A program made the translations under genes and the position numbers. This document shows positions 8,188 through 16,563 of a stretch of 64,000 nt of DNA, piece after piece. Source of the DNA: Mycolicibacterium phocaicum (GTDB lineage Bacteria > Actinomycetota > Actinomycetes > Mycobacteriales > Mycobacteriaceae); contig NZ_AP022616.1 of NCBI RefSeq assembly GCF_010731115.1, positions 3,162,001 to 3,226,000 of the forward strand, read 5' to 3'. How positions within the stretch are numbered: the first letter of the stretch is position 1; every line of letters starts with the position of its first letter. The notes beneath the pieces are model-generated. The model ran no database searches, was not told the DNA's origin, and saw only the letters and a program-made list of their open reading frames with translations.

Positions 8188-9215
8188 TTCGCGCCCCTTC
8201 CGGCCACGACGGCGCGTGCCGCGGAGTTCACCACGAAGGTGAGGATGAACAGCACCAGGCCGGCGGCGATGTAGGCGCCCGCCTTGTACTGGTCGTTGAA
8301 TTCGCTTGCGGTCGCGGCGATCTTGCTCGCGAACGTATAGCCGCCGTCGAACAGGGTCCAGCTGAACTGGGTTTGCGTGCCGCGCAGGATGATCAGCAGC
8401 GCGATGGTCTCACCGAGTGCGCGGCCGAGGCCGAGCATGGCGCCGCTGATGTAGCCCGACAGCCCGAACGGCAGGACGGTGGTGCGCACGACTTCCCAGC
8501 GGGTGGCACCCAGCGCCAGTGCGGCCTCGATCTGACCGCGCGGCGTCTGCACGAAGACCTCACGGCTCACCGCCGTGATGATCGGCAGGATCATCACCGC
8601 GAGCACGATGCCCGCGGTGAAGACCGTGCCACCGCCGGCGACCGAGGCGTTGCCGGTCTTGAACAGGAACAGCCAGCCCAGATTCTCGTTGAGCCACAAC
8701 GCAAACGGCTTGAGGACCGGGGCCAGGACGTACAGGCCCCACACGCCGTAGACGATCGACGGCACCGCGGCCAGCAGGTCCACCACGTAGGCCAGCGGGC
8801 CGGCGAGCCGGCGCGGCGCGTACTGCGTCTGGAAGATCGCGATACCCAGTGCGACCGGCATCGCGATCAGCAGCGCGAACACCGACACGAAGACGGTGAC
8901 CTGCAGCAGATCGAGGATGCCGAAGTGCATCGCGGAGGTGTCGGTGGTGACCCAGTTGCCGCCGAAGGTGAAGAAGTTCTCCTTGTTGCGGGCCAGCGCC
9001 GGGACGGCGCGCCACAGCAGGAACACACCGATGGCCGCGATGAGCGCGACGATCAGTACGCCGGAACCCTCGGCGAGTAGGCGGAAAATCCGGTCGCCCA
9101 GGCGAACTTTCGAGCCCTTCGACGGGTCGAGAGACACCGGCGTCGGCTCGGGGAAGGGTGCGGCGATTGCCTCCCCCGACCCCGCGTCGGCTGGATTCGG
9201 TGTTGTCACTGTCAT
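8184..9215 (-). CDS. pstC: Phosphate ABC transporter permease PstC
   Basis: A 343-aa permease with a 40-aa cytoplasmic N-terminus (..SKGSKVRLGDRIFRLLAEG), six membrane helices and the EAA loop IEAALALGATRWEVVRTTVLPFGLSGY. The partner half of the channel is PstA. It is separated from pstS by 75 nt holding a strong hairpin that may reduce its expression relative to pstS. Confidence 0.96.
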   Translation of the reverse strand: MTVTTPNPADAGSGEAIAAPFPEPTPVSLDPSKGSKVRLGDRIFRLLAEGSGVLIVALIAAIGVFLLWRAVPALARNKENFFTFGGNWVTTDTSAMHFGILDLLQVTVFVSVFALLIAMPVALGIAIFQTQYAPRRLAGPLAYVVDLLAAVPSIVYGVWGLYVLAPVLKPFALWLNENLGWLFLFKTGNASVAGGGTVFTAGIVLAVMILPIITAVSREVFVQTPRGQIEAALALGATRWEVVRTTVLPFGLSGYISGAMLGLGRALGETIALLIILRGTQTQFSWTLFDGGYTFASKIAATASEFNDQYKAGAYIAAGLVLFILTFVVNSAARAVVAGRGAK

Positions 9216-9240
9216 CCTGTCAGGAACCTAACGGTCGTGG

Positions 9241-9276
9241 GCTCCGGTTCCATCCTCGCTGCGATGGAACCGGAGC
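9241..9276. promoter_or_regulatory. Perfect 14-bp hairpin between pstS and pstC
   Basis: GCTCCGGTTCCATC (9241-9254) and its exact complement (9263-9276) enclose an 8-nt loop. It lies 14 nt after the pstS stop and 25 nt before the pstC start, with no U-tract. Such hairpins between a binding-protein gene and its permease genes often stabilise the upstream message or partly terminate transcription. Confidence 0.7.
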
Positions 9277-9290
9277 GCCAGCAGCACTGC

Positions 9291-10400
9291 TTAAGCGATT
9301 GCGTCGACCGACTGCAGCAGACGCGCCTTGAAGGCGTCGGGCAGCGGGATGTAGCCCGCCTTCGACAGGTTGGCCTGGCCCTGGTTGGCCGCGACCTTCA
9401 GGAACGACTTCACCGCGGCGGCGGTGTCGGCGTCGTAGCCCTTGGAGCAGACGATCTCGTAGGTGGCCAGCACCAGCGGGTAGGCGCCGGCTTCCTTGGT
9501 CGAGTACAACGACTTCAGGTCGAGGGCCAGGTCGTTGCCGTCCTTGGCGAACTTGGCGGAGGCGATGGCCTTCTTGGCGTTGTCGTCGGTCAGTTCGACT
9601 GCGCCCGAACCGGTGTCGATCTGCGCGAACGGCAGGCCGGCGGCTGCGGCCGGGCTCTTCTCGACGTAGCCGATGGCGCCCGGGGTGGCCTGGACGGCCT
9701 GCACGACGCCGGCCGACTTCTGCGCGCCCTCACCGGCGCCGCCCTGGAACTCGCTACCGGCGCCCTTCTTCCAGCTCTCGGGAGCCGCGGCGGCCAGGTA
9801 CTTCTGGAAGTTGTCGGTGGTGCCCGACGAGTCCGAGCGGTAGACCGGCTTGATGTCGGTGTCCGGCAGGGTGGTGCCGGCGTTCAGCGCGGCGATGGCC
9901 GGGTCGTTCCACTTCTTGATCTCGCCCTGGAAGATCTTGGCCAGCACGTCGGCGTTGACGACGAGCTTGCTCACGCCCTCGAGGTGGTAGGCCATGGCGA
10001 CGGGGCCGAAGACCAGCGGCAGGTTCCACGCCGGGTTGCCACCGCAGCGCTCGGCGGCCTTCTCGATCTGCTCCTTGGCCAGCGCCGAGTCGGAACCGGC
10101 GAAGTCGACCTGCTTGGCGATGAACTGCTGACGGCCGGCGCCCGAGCCGGTGCCGTTGTAGGACAGGTTCTTGCCGGCGCACGCCTGGCCCCAGGCCTTG
10201 TTGAACTCGGCGATCGCGTTCTGCTGCGCGGTCGAGCCCTCAGCGGTCAGCGCGTTCTTGCCGCCACACTCGGCAGACGAACCGGACGCCGACGACGACG
10301 TGCCGGAGGTGTTGTCGTTGCCACACGCGGTCATGCCGACGGCAAGCGACGCGGCCGCTGCGGTGACGACGAATGCTTTACCGATGCTGGTGAACTTCAC
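9291..10400 (-). CDS. pstS: Phosphate-binding lipoprotein PstS
   Basis: The periplasmic-face receptor that captures phosphate for PstCAB. 369 aa from the GTG at 10400, preceded by GTAGGA. An ATG at 10439 would add 13 residues ahead of a typical VKFTSIGKAFVV signal. The lipoprotein signal ends in VGMTAC. The mature protein has the PstS ligand loops TAEGSTAQQNAIAEF, GSGAGRQQF and RSDSSGTTDNFQKYL. It is first in the pst operon and preceded by a PHO-box-like repeat. Mycobacteria encode several PstS paralogues; which one this is cannot be told here. Confidence 0.95.
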   Translation of the reverse strand: MKFTSIGKAFVVTAAAASLAVGMTACGNDNTSGTSSSASGSSAECGGKNALTAEGSTAQQNAIAEFNKAWGQACAGKNLSYNGTGSGAGRQQFIAKQVDFAGSDSALAKEQIEKAAERCGGNPAWNLPLVFGPVAMAYHLEGVSKLVVNADVLAKIFQGEIKKWNDPAIAALNAGTTLPDTDIKPVYRSDSSGTTDNFQKYLAAAAPESWKKGAGSEFQGGAGEGAQKSAGVVQAVQATPGAIGYVEKSPAAAAGLPFAQIDTGSGAVELTDDNAKKAIASAKFAKDGNDLALDLKSLYSTKEAGAYPLVLATYEIVCSKGYDADTAAAVKSFLKVAANQGQANLSKAGYIPLPDAFKARLLQSVDAIA

Positions 10401-10462
10401 GGGTCCTACTTTCGGTGTCGGCCGATGGTCGGCTTTCAAGGGTCGGCTTCCGACTCCCGCGC

Positions 10463-10518
10463 AACGTATGCGGCCGTAATGGACGAATCACTGATGCCGA
10501 ATGAACACCGGGTGAACT
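10463..10518 (-). promoter_or_regulatory. pstS promoter: PHO-box-like repeat and -10
   Basis: On the minus strand, GTTCACC-CGGT-GTTCATT occupies 10518-10501. A -10 TACGTT occupies 10468-10463, exactly 32 nt after the box. Box and spacing equal those at phoY2, so both are probably RegX3 targets induced by phosphate starvation. Confidence 0.72.
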
Positions 10519-10549
10519 CGATCAGCGACTTTTCAGCCAACTCGCCGTT

Positions 10550-11440
10550 TCAGCTAACGGTCGGGGCTGCCGCGTAGGCGACGTCGGCGCTGTACAGCTC
10601 GAACCCGAGACGTCGGTAGGTCTTCACCGCCGCGACGTTGTCTGCCTCGACATACAGCAGTACGGTCCCGGTCGTCCCCAACCGGTCCGCGAGGTGGTGC
10701 AGACCGGCCAGCGTCAGCAACGCCCCGAGACCGCGGCCCTGCGCGTCCGGCCCCACGCCGACGACGTACACCTCGCCCAGGCGGGAACCCGGGTGAATCT
10801 TCGTCCAGTGGAAGCCGAGCAACCGTTCCCCGGTCGCATCGTCGGCGTCATATGCCAGGAACAGCCCCGCCGGATCGAACCACGACTCAGCCCGGCGCTC
10901 GTCCACCTCGGCCTGCGTCCAGCCGCCCTGCTCGGGGTGCCAGTGGAACGCCGCGTTGTTGACGCGCAGCAGTTCAGCGTCGACTTCGGGACCCGGATAC
11001 GTGGTCAGCCGAACGCCCGGTACATCGGCCAAAGGAGGCAACTCGGACAGCGAGCGACGCATCTGCCAGAGTTCGCGCACCGCGGTCAGGCCGAGTGCCG
11101 CAGCGGTGGCACGCGCGGCGTCGAGGTTGCCGTGCGCCCAGATTCGGGTCGCCGCGCCACCCGCGGCGAGGCCGGCACGGATCAGGTCGCTGCCGATGCC
11201 GCGGCGCCGAGCCTCGATGGCGACGACGGCCTCTGCCATGTCCGGCGCGAGATTCAGATAGCCGACCAACGCGCCCGAGTCATGCGCCAGCAGATGCCGG
11301 GTGCGGTCCAGCGGGAGTTCGCGCAGCACCTGGTCACCGACCGGGGCCACCCCGTCGGCGGCGGTCGCCACCGCGACGAGTTCACGGATGGCCGTCTGGT
11401 CGGCAGCACTCAGCGCGGTGTGCCAGGTCAGTTCCGTCAC
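10550..11440 (-). CDS. mshD: Mycothiol synthase (acetyl-CoA:Cys-GlcN-Ins acetyltransferase)
   Basis: MshD acetylates Cys-GlcN-inositol in the last step of mycothiol synthesis, the main low-molecular-weight thiol of actinobacteria. The 296-aa product has two tandem GNAT domains. The second (about 150-290) has the acetyl-CoA loop [17 protein letters not shown], and the first has a degenerate counterpart ([12 protein letters not shown]). It overlaps the upstream regulator gene by 4 nt and is probably co-transcribed with it. Confidence 0.95.
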   Translation of the reverse strand: MTELTWHTALSAADQTAIRELVAVATAADGVAPVGDQVLRELPLDRTRHLLAHDSGALVGYLNLAPDMAEAVVAIEARRRGIGSDLIRAGLAAGGAATRIWAHGNLDAARATAAALGLTAVRELWQMRRSLSELPPLADVPGVRLTTYPGPEVDAELLRVNNAAFHWHPEQGGWTQAEVDERRAESWFDPAGLFLAYDADDATGERLLGFHWTKIHPGSRLGEVYVVGVGPDAQGRGLGALLTLAGLHHLADRLGTTGTVLLYVEADNVAAVKTYRRLGFELYSADVAYAAAPTVS

Positions 11441-12213
11441 TGCGCGGGCTGGGTCTGACGCGCGCCGTTCTCGACGTCACCGGAGTCGCCGTCGTCCTCG
11501 TCGTCGACGTCGTCGACCGACTCGGCGGCACCGTTGGTGCGGCCGCGCGCGGGCCGGACCGCCTTGTAACCGACGTTGCGGACGGTGCCGATCAGCGACT
11601 CGTAGTCGGGGCCGAGCTTGGCGCGCAGGCGCCGGACGTGCACGTCGACGGTGCGGGTGCCACCGAAGAAGTCGTAGCCCCACACCTCCTGGAGCAGCTG
11701 GGCGCGGGTGAACACCCGGCCGGCGTGCTGCGCCAGGTACTTCAGCAGCTCGAATTCCTTGTAGGTCAGGTCAAGAGGCTTGCCACGCAACCGGGCGGTG
11801 TAGGTGCCCTCGTCGATGACGAGTTCGCCGAGCGTGATCTTGCCGGCGCTCTGCTGGTCGGCGACGCCGTTACGGCGTCCCACCAGCAGCCGCAGCCGCG
11901 CGTCGATCTCGGCGGGCCCGGTGCCGGGCAGCAGGATTTCGTCGATGCCCCATTCGACGTTGACGGCAACCAGGCCGCCTTCGTTGACCACGGCCACCAC
12001 GGGTACGGAGGCACCGGTGCTGCCCAGCAGACGACAGAGTCCGCGGGCGGCCGCGAGATCAGTGCGCGCGTCGACGATCGCCACATCGGCGTTGCCGGCT
12101 TCCAGCAACGACGACACCTCGGTGGGTGCCGGCCGCACGCTGTGCGGCAGCAGCGCCAGCGCCGGGAGTACAGACTCCGGGTGCGGGTCGACGGTCAGTA
12201 GCAGAAGATCCAA
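11437..12213 (-). CDS. GlnR-like OmpR-family winged-helix regulator
   Basis: 258 aa from a TTG at 12213, which has GGAGGA at ideal spacing and gives the family's usual N-terminus [14 protein letters not shown] longer frame exists, but its Arg-rich start does not resemble the family. The receiver-like domain (about 1-115) lacks the full phosphorylation pocket (IVDARTDL near the usual Asp). The effector domain (about 135-225) is [49 protein letters not shown] Glu/Asp-rich tail follows. It resembles Rv0818. A nitrogen role is inferred from the GlnR family. Confidence 0.88.
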   Translation of the reverse strand: MDLLLLTVDPHPESVLPALALLPHSVRPAPTEVSSLLEAGNADVAIVDARTDLAAARGLCRLLGSTGASVPVVAVVNEGGLVAVNVEWGIDEILLPGTGPAEIDARLRLLVGRRNGVADQQSAGKITLGELVIDEGTYTARLRGKPLDLTYKEFELLKYLAQHAGRVFTRAQLLQEVWGYDFFGGTRTVDVHVRRLRAKLGPDYESLIGTVRNVGYKAVRPARGRTNGAAESVDDVDDEDDGDSGDVENGARQTQPAQ

Positions 12214-12421
12214 CGGGTCCTCCAGTACGTCCGGGGCCGCACCGGACGTTCCCCCGCGACGACGCTGTCGCAGTTCAATCCGATTCAACTCCGGAGAATC
12301 ATGGCTGACACATGGCCGTTACCGGCCAAGATCATCTAACGATAGCTTGCCACCTGCGATTTAGCGGCTTGGAACGGCCGGTCGCGACGCTGCGTGCCTG
12401 GGCGTACGCCAGAATGTCCGG

Positions 12422-13219
12422 ATGCGTAAGGTGCTGACCCGGCTGCTGATCCCAGCGGTCGTGCTGATCCTCGCGGTCGTGGGCACCGATTTCGGCTTCG
12501 CGATCTTCGCCGAATACCGCATGTCGCGCAGTGTCCGGACCGCCGCACACCTGCACTTCGATCCGTGGGTGTCGATCCTCGGTTTCCCCTTCGGCACCCA
12601 GGCGGCGCGGGGCCGCTACCAGCAGGTCGAGGTCAAAGCCGCCGCCGTCGCGCACCCCGTCGTGGGCAAGGCGTCCATCGAGGCGACGCTGTACGACATG
12701 GTCGCGACACCCAAGTCCTGGTTGATCGGGCCCGACGCCAAGTTGACCTCGACCAAGCTGGAGAGCCGCATCATCGTGGACTCGACCCACGTCGGCCGTT
12801 TCATGGGCATCAAGGACCTGCTGGTGGAAGCGCCCACCAACGATTCGAACGACGCCACCGGCGGCACCACCGAGTCCGGCATCTCCGAAAGCCACGGCCT
12901 CGTGTTCACCGGGACCCCGACCGCCGCCGGCCTGGACAAGCGCGTCAGCGTCTCGGTGGACCTGTCCATCACCGGCGCCGACCACACGAACCTGGTGTTC
13001 ACCGCGACCGAGGTGCTCACCGGCCCGGGCACTGCGGAAGAAAAGGTGCCCGACGACAAGAAGGCCGCGGTGCTGCGGGCCTTCTCCACCACGATGCCGG
13101 GGATGAAGCTGCCGTTCGGGCTGACCCCGACCAGTGAGGGCGCGCGCGGCTCCGACGTCATCATCGAAGGCATCGCCACGGGAGTAACCGTGCCCCTCGA
13201 TGGGTTCAGACAGTCATGA
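12422..13219 (+). CDS. lmeA: LmeA-like lipomannan elongation factor (DUF2993)
   Basis: A 265-aa envelope protein. A signal or anchor segment (about 5-27) is followed by a DUF2993 lipid-binding fold. In M. smegmatis this family supports mannan elongation of lipomannan by MptA (established for LmeA; orthology here is from position and sequence style). ATGA overlap with the thioredoxin-like gene indicates an operon. Confidence 0.82.
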   Translation: MRKVLTRLLIPAVVLILAVVGTDFGFAIFAEYRMSRSVRTAAHLHFDPWVSILGFPFGTQAARGRYQQVEVKAAAVAHPVVGKASIEATLYDMVATPKSWLIGPDAKLTSTKLESRIIVDSTHVGRFMGIKDLLVEAPTNDSNDATGGTTESGISESHGLVFTGTPTAAGLDKRVSVSVDLSITGADHTNLVFTATEVLTGPGTAEEKVPDDKKAAVLRAFSTTMPGMKLPFGLTPTSEGARGSDVIIEGIATGVTVPLDGFRQS

Positions 13220-13641
13220 ACTCCACAGTCGTGGTGCTGACGGTCCTGGTCGCCGCCCTCGGGATCGCGTACATCATCGGCCGGCTGCTGACCTTGCGTG
13301 CCGGCCTGATGAAGGAAGTGACGCCGGCCGAACCGTCCGCCGAAAACGACAACGCCGATCTCGGCCTGTCCACCACCGGCCCGACCGTCGTCCATTTCAG
13401 CGCAACGTGGTGCGGACCCTGCGCGGCCGTCCGCCGCGTCGTCGGCCAGGTGTGTGACGACCTCGGGGTCGCGCACGTCGAGCTGGACCTGGACGCCAAT
13501 CCCGTTGCGGCCCGCCGCCTGTCGGTACTGTCGCTGCCGACGACGTTCATCTTCGACGCCGCGGGGCAGCAGCGGTACCGCACCGCGGGCGTCCCGAAAT
13601 CCGCTGATCTGCGCGAGGCCCTGCTACCGCTGTTGGCCTGA
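13216..13641 (+). CDS. Thioredoxin-like protein ThiX, membrane-anchored
   Basis: A 141-aa product with one N-terminal membrane helix (about 3-25, VVVLTVLVAALGIAYIIG) and a thioredoxin domain with the classic active site WCGPC near residue 63. The cis-Pro region is LSLPTTFIF. Probably an envelope-facing disulfide reductase or oxidase. The neighbouring cysA/sseC sulfur genes and the Cys-responsive leader just downstream support a sulfur/thiol role. Corresponds to Rv0816c by position. Confidence 0.9.
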   Translation: MNSTVVVLTVLVAALGIAYIIGRLLTLRAGLMKEVTPAEPSAENDNADLGLSTTGPTVVHFSATWCGPCAAVRRVVGQVCDDLGVAHVELDLDANPVAARRLSVLSLPTTFIFDAAGQQRYRTAGVPKSADLREALLPLLA

Positions 13642-13657
13642 GCACCCCGTTGTTGGG

Positions 13658-13845
13658 TAAGCTGTCTGCCGTGTTATCCCCCCGCGAGCTCCTGCTCACC
13701 AAACGTCGCGCAGTAGATCTGTGCCGCGTCGCGGGTTGTTGCTGTTGTTGTTGTAGCTGCTGAGTAGCCGCGCCGTCGTTTCGTGTTGCGCTCCGAGCAG
13801 CTTTCCGTGGCAGGTCCACGTCTTCCCAACAACAGGAGCTTTCCC
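13658..13845 (+). promoter_or_regulatory. Cysteine-attenuator leader region of the DUF4395-cysA-sseC operon
   Basis: A -10 element TAAGCT at 13658-13663 lies 7 nt before a GTG, giving a leaderless poly-Cys ORF (13671-13763). CTGTTGTTG within the Cys codons (13742-13750) is complementary to CAACAACAG directly before the ribosome site AGGAG of the next gene. Stalling at scarce Cys-tRNA could therefore free that site. A small hairpin (CGTGG-cagg-TCCACG) lies between. The mechanism is established for poly-Cys leaders in M. smegmatis; here it is inferred from the pairing. Confidence 0.75.
13671..13763 (+). CDS. Leaderless poly-cysteine leader peptide (30 aa)
   Basis: GTG-initiated ORF too short for ordinary gene finding. 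The peptide ends L-C-R-V-A-G followed by six consecutive Cys, Ser, Cys and stop, for 8 Cys in all. Codons for the run are TGT/TGC in a genome that uses few Cys. The start is positioned as the +1 nucleotide after the -10 box. It resembles the Ms5788A-type attenuator ORF described upstream of the cysA2 operon in M. smegmatis. Confidence 0.82.
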   Translation: MLSPRELLLTKRRAVDLCRVAGCCCCCCSC

Positions 13846-14316
13846 ATGTCAGACAATTCCATCGAAACCCCGCAGGTCGACGTGCGTGGACCCCGCTTCG
13901 CAGCCTGGGTCACCACCGGCGTGCTGATCGCTGCGCTGCTGGTCTCGGCCGCGAGCCCGATCGCCGCGGCCGTGATTCTCGGCGTGCAGGCCGTGGTGTT
14001 CGCGATCGGCGCCATCGGCGGACCGCGCAAGCACCCGTACGGCCGCATCTTCGCCACCTTCATCGCGCCGCGGCTGGCGCCGGTGACCGAGAAGGAACCG
14101 GTCGCGCCGCTGAAGTTCGCCCAACTCGTCGGGCTGCTGTTCGCGATCGCCGGATTCGCCGGCTTCGCAGCGGGTATCCCCGCGCTGGGCCTGGGTGCCA
14201 CCGCGTTCGCGTTGATCGCCGCTTTCCTCAACGCTGCCTTCGGCATCTGCCTCGGCTGCCAGATCTACCCCCTGGTGGCGCGCCTGCGCCGCACCGGCAT
14301 CCCCGCCACCTCCTGA
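13846..14316 (+). CDS. DUF4395 membrane protein
   Basis: 156 aa starting at an ATG with the site CAGGAG. Three to four hydrophobic helices (about 20-40, 45-60, 90-140) include a conserved cytosolic segment IGGPRKHPYGRIFATFIAPRL. The C-terminal GICLGCQIYPLVARL has a CLGC motif, typical of DUF4395 proteins found with rhodanese genes. It is the first gene after the Cys attenuator and upstream of cysA. A role in sulfur or thiosulfate handling at the membrane is inferred from context. Confidence 0.85.
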   Translation: MSDNSIETPQVDVRGPRFAAWVTTGVLIAALLVSAASPIAAAVILGVQAVVFAIGAIGGPRKHPYGRIFATFIAPRLAPVTEKEPVAPLKFAQLVGLLFAIAGFAGFAAGIPALGLGATAFALIAAFLNAAFGICLGCQIYPLVARLRRTGIPATS

Positions 14317-14354
14317 CCCGCTAGAGCTGATAAGCAACCGAAAGGAATTCGTAC

Positions 14355-15191
14355 ATGGCACGTTCCGACGTCCTGGTCTCGACCGAATGGGCCGAGAACA
14401 ACCTCGACACCGCCGGCGTGGTGTTCGTCGAGGTCGACGAGAACACCAGCGCCTACGACGACGAGGGGCACATCCCCGGCGCCGTCAAGCTGGACTGGCG
14501 CGATGATCTGCAGGACTCGGTCAAGCGTGACTTCGTCGACCAGCAGCAGTTCTCGAAGCTGTTGTCCGACAAGGGCATCAGCAACGACGACACCGTCGTC
14601 CTGTACGGCGGCAACAACAACTGGTTCGCGGCCTACGCCTACTGGTACTTCAAGCTGTACGGCCATGGCGACGTCAAGCTGCTCGACGGTGGCCGCAAGC
14701 GCTGGGAGCTCGACGACCGCCCACTGGTCAAGGACGCCACCGTCCGCCCGGCGACCTCGTACGAGGCCAAGCCGATCGACAACAGCATCCGCGCGTTCCG
14801 CGACGAGGTGATCGCCGCGATCAACACCAAGAACCTGGTCGACGTGCGTTCGCCCGACGAGTTCTCCGGCAAGATTCTGGCTCCGGCGCACCTGCCGCAG
14901 GAGCAGAGCCAGCGCCCCGGCCACGTGCCGAGCGCCATCAACGTGCCGTGGAGCCGGGCCGCCAACGACGACGGCACCTTCAAGTCCGACGAGGAGCTGG
15001 CGAAGATCTACGCCGACGCCGGCCTCGACGGCGAGAAGGAGACCATCGCCTACTGCCGCATCGGTGAGCGTTCGTCGCACACCTGGTTCGTGCTGCAGGA
15101 ATTGCTGGGCCACCGGAATGTAAAGAACTACGACGGCAGTTGGACCGAATACGGCTCCCTGGTGGGTGCCCCGATCGAGTTGGGAAACTGA
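14355..15191 (+). CDS. cysA: Thiosulfate sulfurtransferase (tandem rhodanese) CysA2-type
   Basis: A 278-aa protein with two rhodanese domains. The N-terminal one is inactive-type (about 1-135). The C-terminal one carries the persulfide loop CRIGERS at about residue 233. AAGGAA lies before the ATG. It transfers sulfane sulfur from thiosulfate or 3-mercaptopyruvate to thiols. It is within a Cys-regulated operon and is followed after 2 nt by sseC. Named cysA2 in M. tuberculosis; unrelated to the sulfate-permease ATPase CysA. Confidence 0.93.
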   Translation: MARSDVLVSTEWAENNLDTAGVVFVEVDENTSAYDDEGHIPGAVKLDWRDDLQDSVKRDFVDQQQFSKLLSDKGISNDDTVVLYGGNNNWFAAYAYWYFKLYGHGDVKLLDGGRKRWELDDRPLVKDATVRPATSYEAKPIDNSIRAFRDEVIAAINTKNLVDVRSPDEFSGKILAPAHLPQEQSQRPGHVPSAINVPWSRAANDDGTFKSDEELAKIYADAGLDGEKETIAYCRIGERSSHTWFVLQELLGHRNVKNYDGSWTEYGSLVGAPIELGN

Positions 15192-15193
15192 TT

Positions 15194-15496
15194 ATGTGCT
15201 CTGCACCCAAGCAAGGCCTGACGCTGCCGGCCAGCGTTGACCTGGAGAAGGAAACCGTCATCACCGGCCGCGTCGTCGACGGTTCCGGCCAGCCGGTCGG
15301 TGGCGCGTTCGTGCGGCTGCTGGACAGCACCGACGAGTTCACCGCCGAGGTCGTCGCATCGGCCACCGGCGACTTCCGCTTCTTCGCCGCGCCCGGCACC
15401 TGGACGCTGCGTGCACTGTCCAAGGTCGGCAACGGCGACGCCGTGGTGGCGCCGACCGGGGCCGGTATCCACGAGGTCGACGTCAAGGTCGCATGA
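15194..15496 (+). CDS. sseC: SseC-like DUF1416 protein
   Basis: A 100-aa soluble protein with a carboxypeptidase-regulatory-like beta-sandwich (ITGRVVDGSGQPVGGAFVRLLDSTDEF). It begins 2 nt after cysA and always accompanies the rhodanese gene in mycobacteria. It is classed as sulfur-metabolism associated, with no proven reaction. The early Cys2 of MCSAPKQG is conserved in this group. Confidence 0.9.
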   Translation: MCSAPKQGLTLPASVDLEKETVITGRVVDGSGQPVGGAFVRLLDSTDEFTAEVVASATGDFRFFAAPGTWTLRALSKVGNGDAVVAPTGAGIHEVDVKVA

Positions 15497-15518
15497 CCTG
15501 AGTTAGTTCTCACTGCCG

Positions 15519-15577
15519 CGAGCGGCCGTGTTTGTACCCCGACACTCCGTGTCCGGACGTACAGATGCGGCCGCTCG
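15519..15577. repeat. Palindromic repeat family 3, copy 1
   Basis: The left arm CGAGCGGCCGTGTTTGTAC (15519-15537) pairs with GTACAGATGCGGCCGCTCG (15559-15577). A nested ACACtccGTGT lies in the loop. It starts 22 nt after the sseC stop. The same 24-nt left arm with its TGCCG flank recurs at 35.6 kb. Confidence 0.85.
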
Positions 15578-15637
15578 TCGCATTTCCCGGCCGGTGCGGC
15601 GCACGTCACACCGGCATCGCGAGTAACCTGTCTGTCC

Positions 15638-15736
15638 GTGGTGCTTTTCTTCGAGATCCTGCTGGTCGCGGCCTCGCTGGCCATCACCTGGTTCGCGCTC
15701 TACGCGCTGTACCGCCTGATCACCGACGAGTCGTGA
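15638..15736 (+). CDS. Leaderless 32-aa single-pass membrane peptide
   Basis: GTG start (15638, or the adjacent GTG at 15641), 8 nt after a -10 TAACCT (15624-15629), so the mRNA is probably leaderless. The peptide is mostly one helix ([25 protein letters not shown]) ending in ITDES. Its TGA overlaps the GTG of the nitrobindin-like gene (GTGA), so translation is coupled. Function is unknown; it could anchor or regulate its partner. Confidence 0.65.
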   Translation: MVLFFEILLVAASLAITWFALYALYRLITDES

Positions 15737-16419
15737 CGTCCGACCAGGACCCCGACGGCTTGGGTGAACTCGGCGCGCTGGCCGGTTCCGGCGACCGTGC
15801 CATCGCCGCGGCTGCCGATCGTGCCAAGGCCACGGCCGCGCGCAACGTGCCCGGCTTCGACGATCTGCCGCTGCCCGCGGACACCGCCAATCTGCGCGAA
15901 GGCGCGGACTTCAACGACGCCCTGCTGGCCCTGCTGCCGCTTGTCGGCGTCTGGCGCGGCGAAGGCGAAGGCCGCGATTCCGCCGGCGACTACCGGTTCG
16001 GTCAGCAGATCATCGTGTCGCACAACGGCGGCGACTACCTCAACTGGGACGCCCGCTCCTGGCGGCTCGACGAGAACGGCGAATACGCCGGTCCGGGCCT
16101 GCGCGAGACCGGTTACTGGCGGTTCGTCAACGACCCGACCGATCCCCACGGGCAGGACGAGTCCCAGGCCATCGAGCTGCTGCTGGCGCATTCGGCCGGC
16201 TACGTCGAGCTGTTCTACGGCACCCCGCTGAACCAGGCCTCGTGGGAACTGGCGACCGACGCCCTGGCCCGCAGCAAGTCCGGCATGCTTGTCGGCGGCG
16301 CGAAGCGGCTCTACGGGATCATCGAGAACGGCGACCTGGCCTACGTCGAGGAGCGCGTGGACGCCGACGGCGGACTGACCCCGCACCTCTCCGCGCGCCT
16401 GTCGCGTTTCGTCGGCTGA
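15733..16419 (+). CDS. Nitrobindin-like heme-binding beta-barrel protein (FABP-like)
   Basis: 228 aa from a GTG overlapping the preceding peptide gene. An N-terminal helical tail (about 1-60) precedes a 10-strand barrel beginning with the signature GVWRGEGEG and ending [11 protein letters not shown], where the His is the usual heme ligand. Nitrobindins bind ferric heme and scavenge or isomerise peroxynitrite. It matches Rv0813c in length and position. Confidence 0.88.
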   Translation: MTSDQDPDGLGELGALAGSGDRAIAAAADRAKATAARNVPGFDDLPLPADTANLREGADFNDALLALLPLVGVWRGEGEGRDSAGDYRFGQQIIVSHNGGDYLNWDARSWRLDENGEYAGPGLRETGYWRFVNDPTDPHGQDESQAIELLLAHSAGYVELFYGTPLNQASWELATDALARSKSGMLVGGAKRLYGIIENGDLAYVEERVDADGGLTPHLSARLSRFVG

Positions 16420-16563
16420 CGGTCCTTCAGCTCGCCCCGCCGATCTCGTCGATCTCGGCGCAGCCACTTCACAGGTGACGCCTAAATTCTCGATACAACT
16501 CCCCCATCGGCGCTCTCTAGCGTCTGCCTGGTCAGCAATTCGCAATCCAGATTTGGGGGAAAC

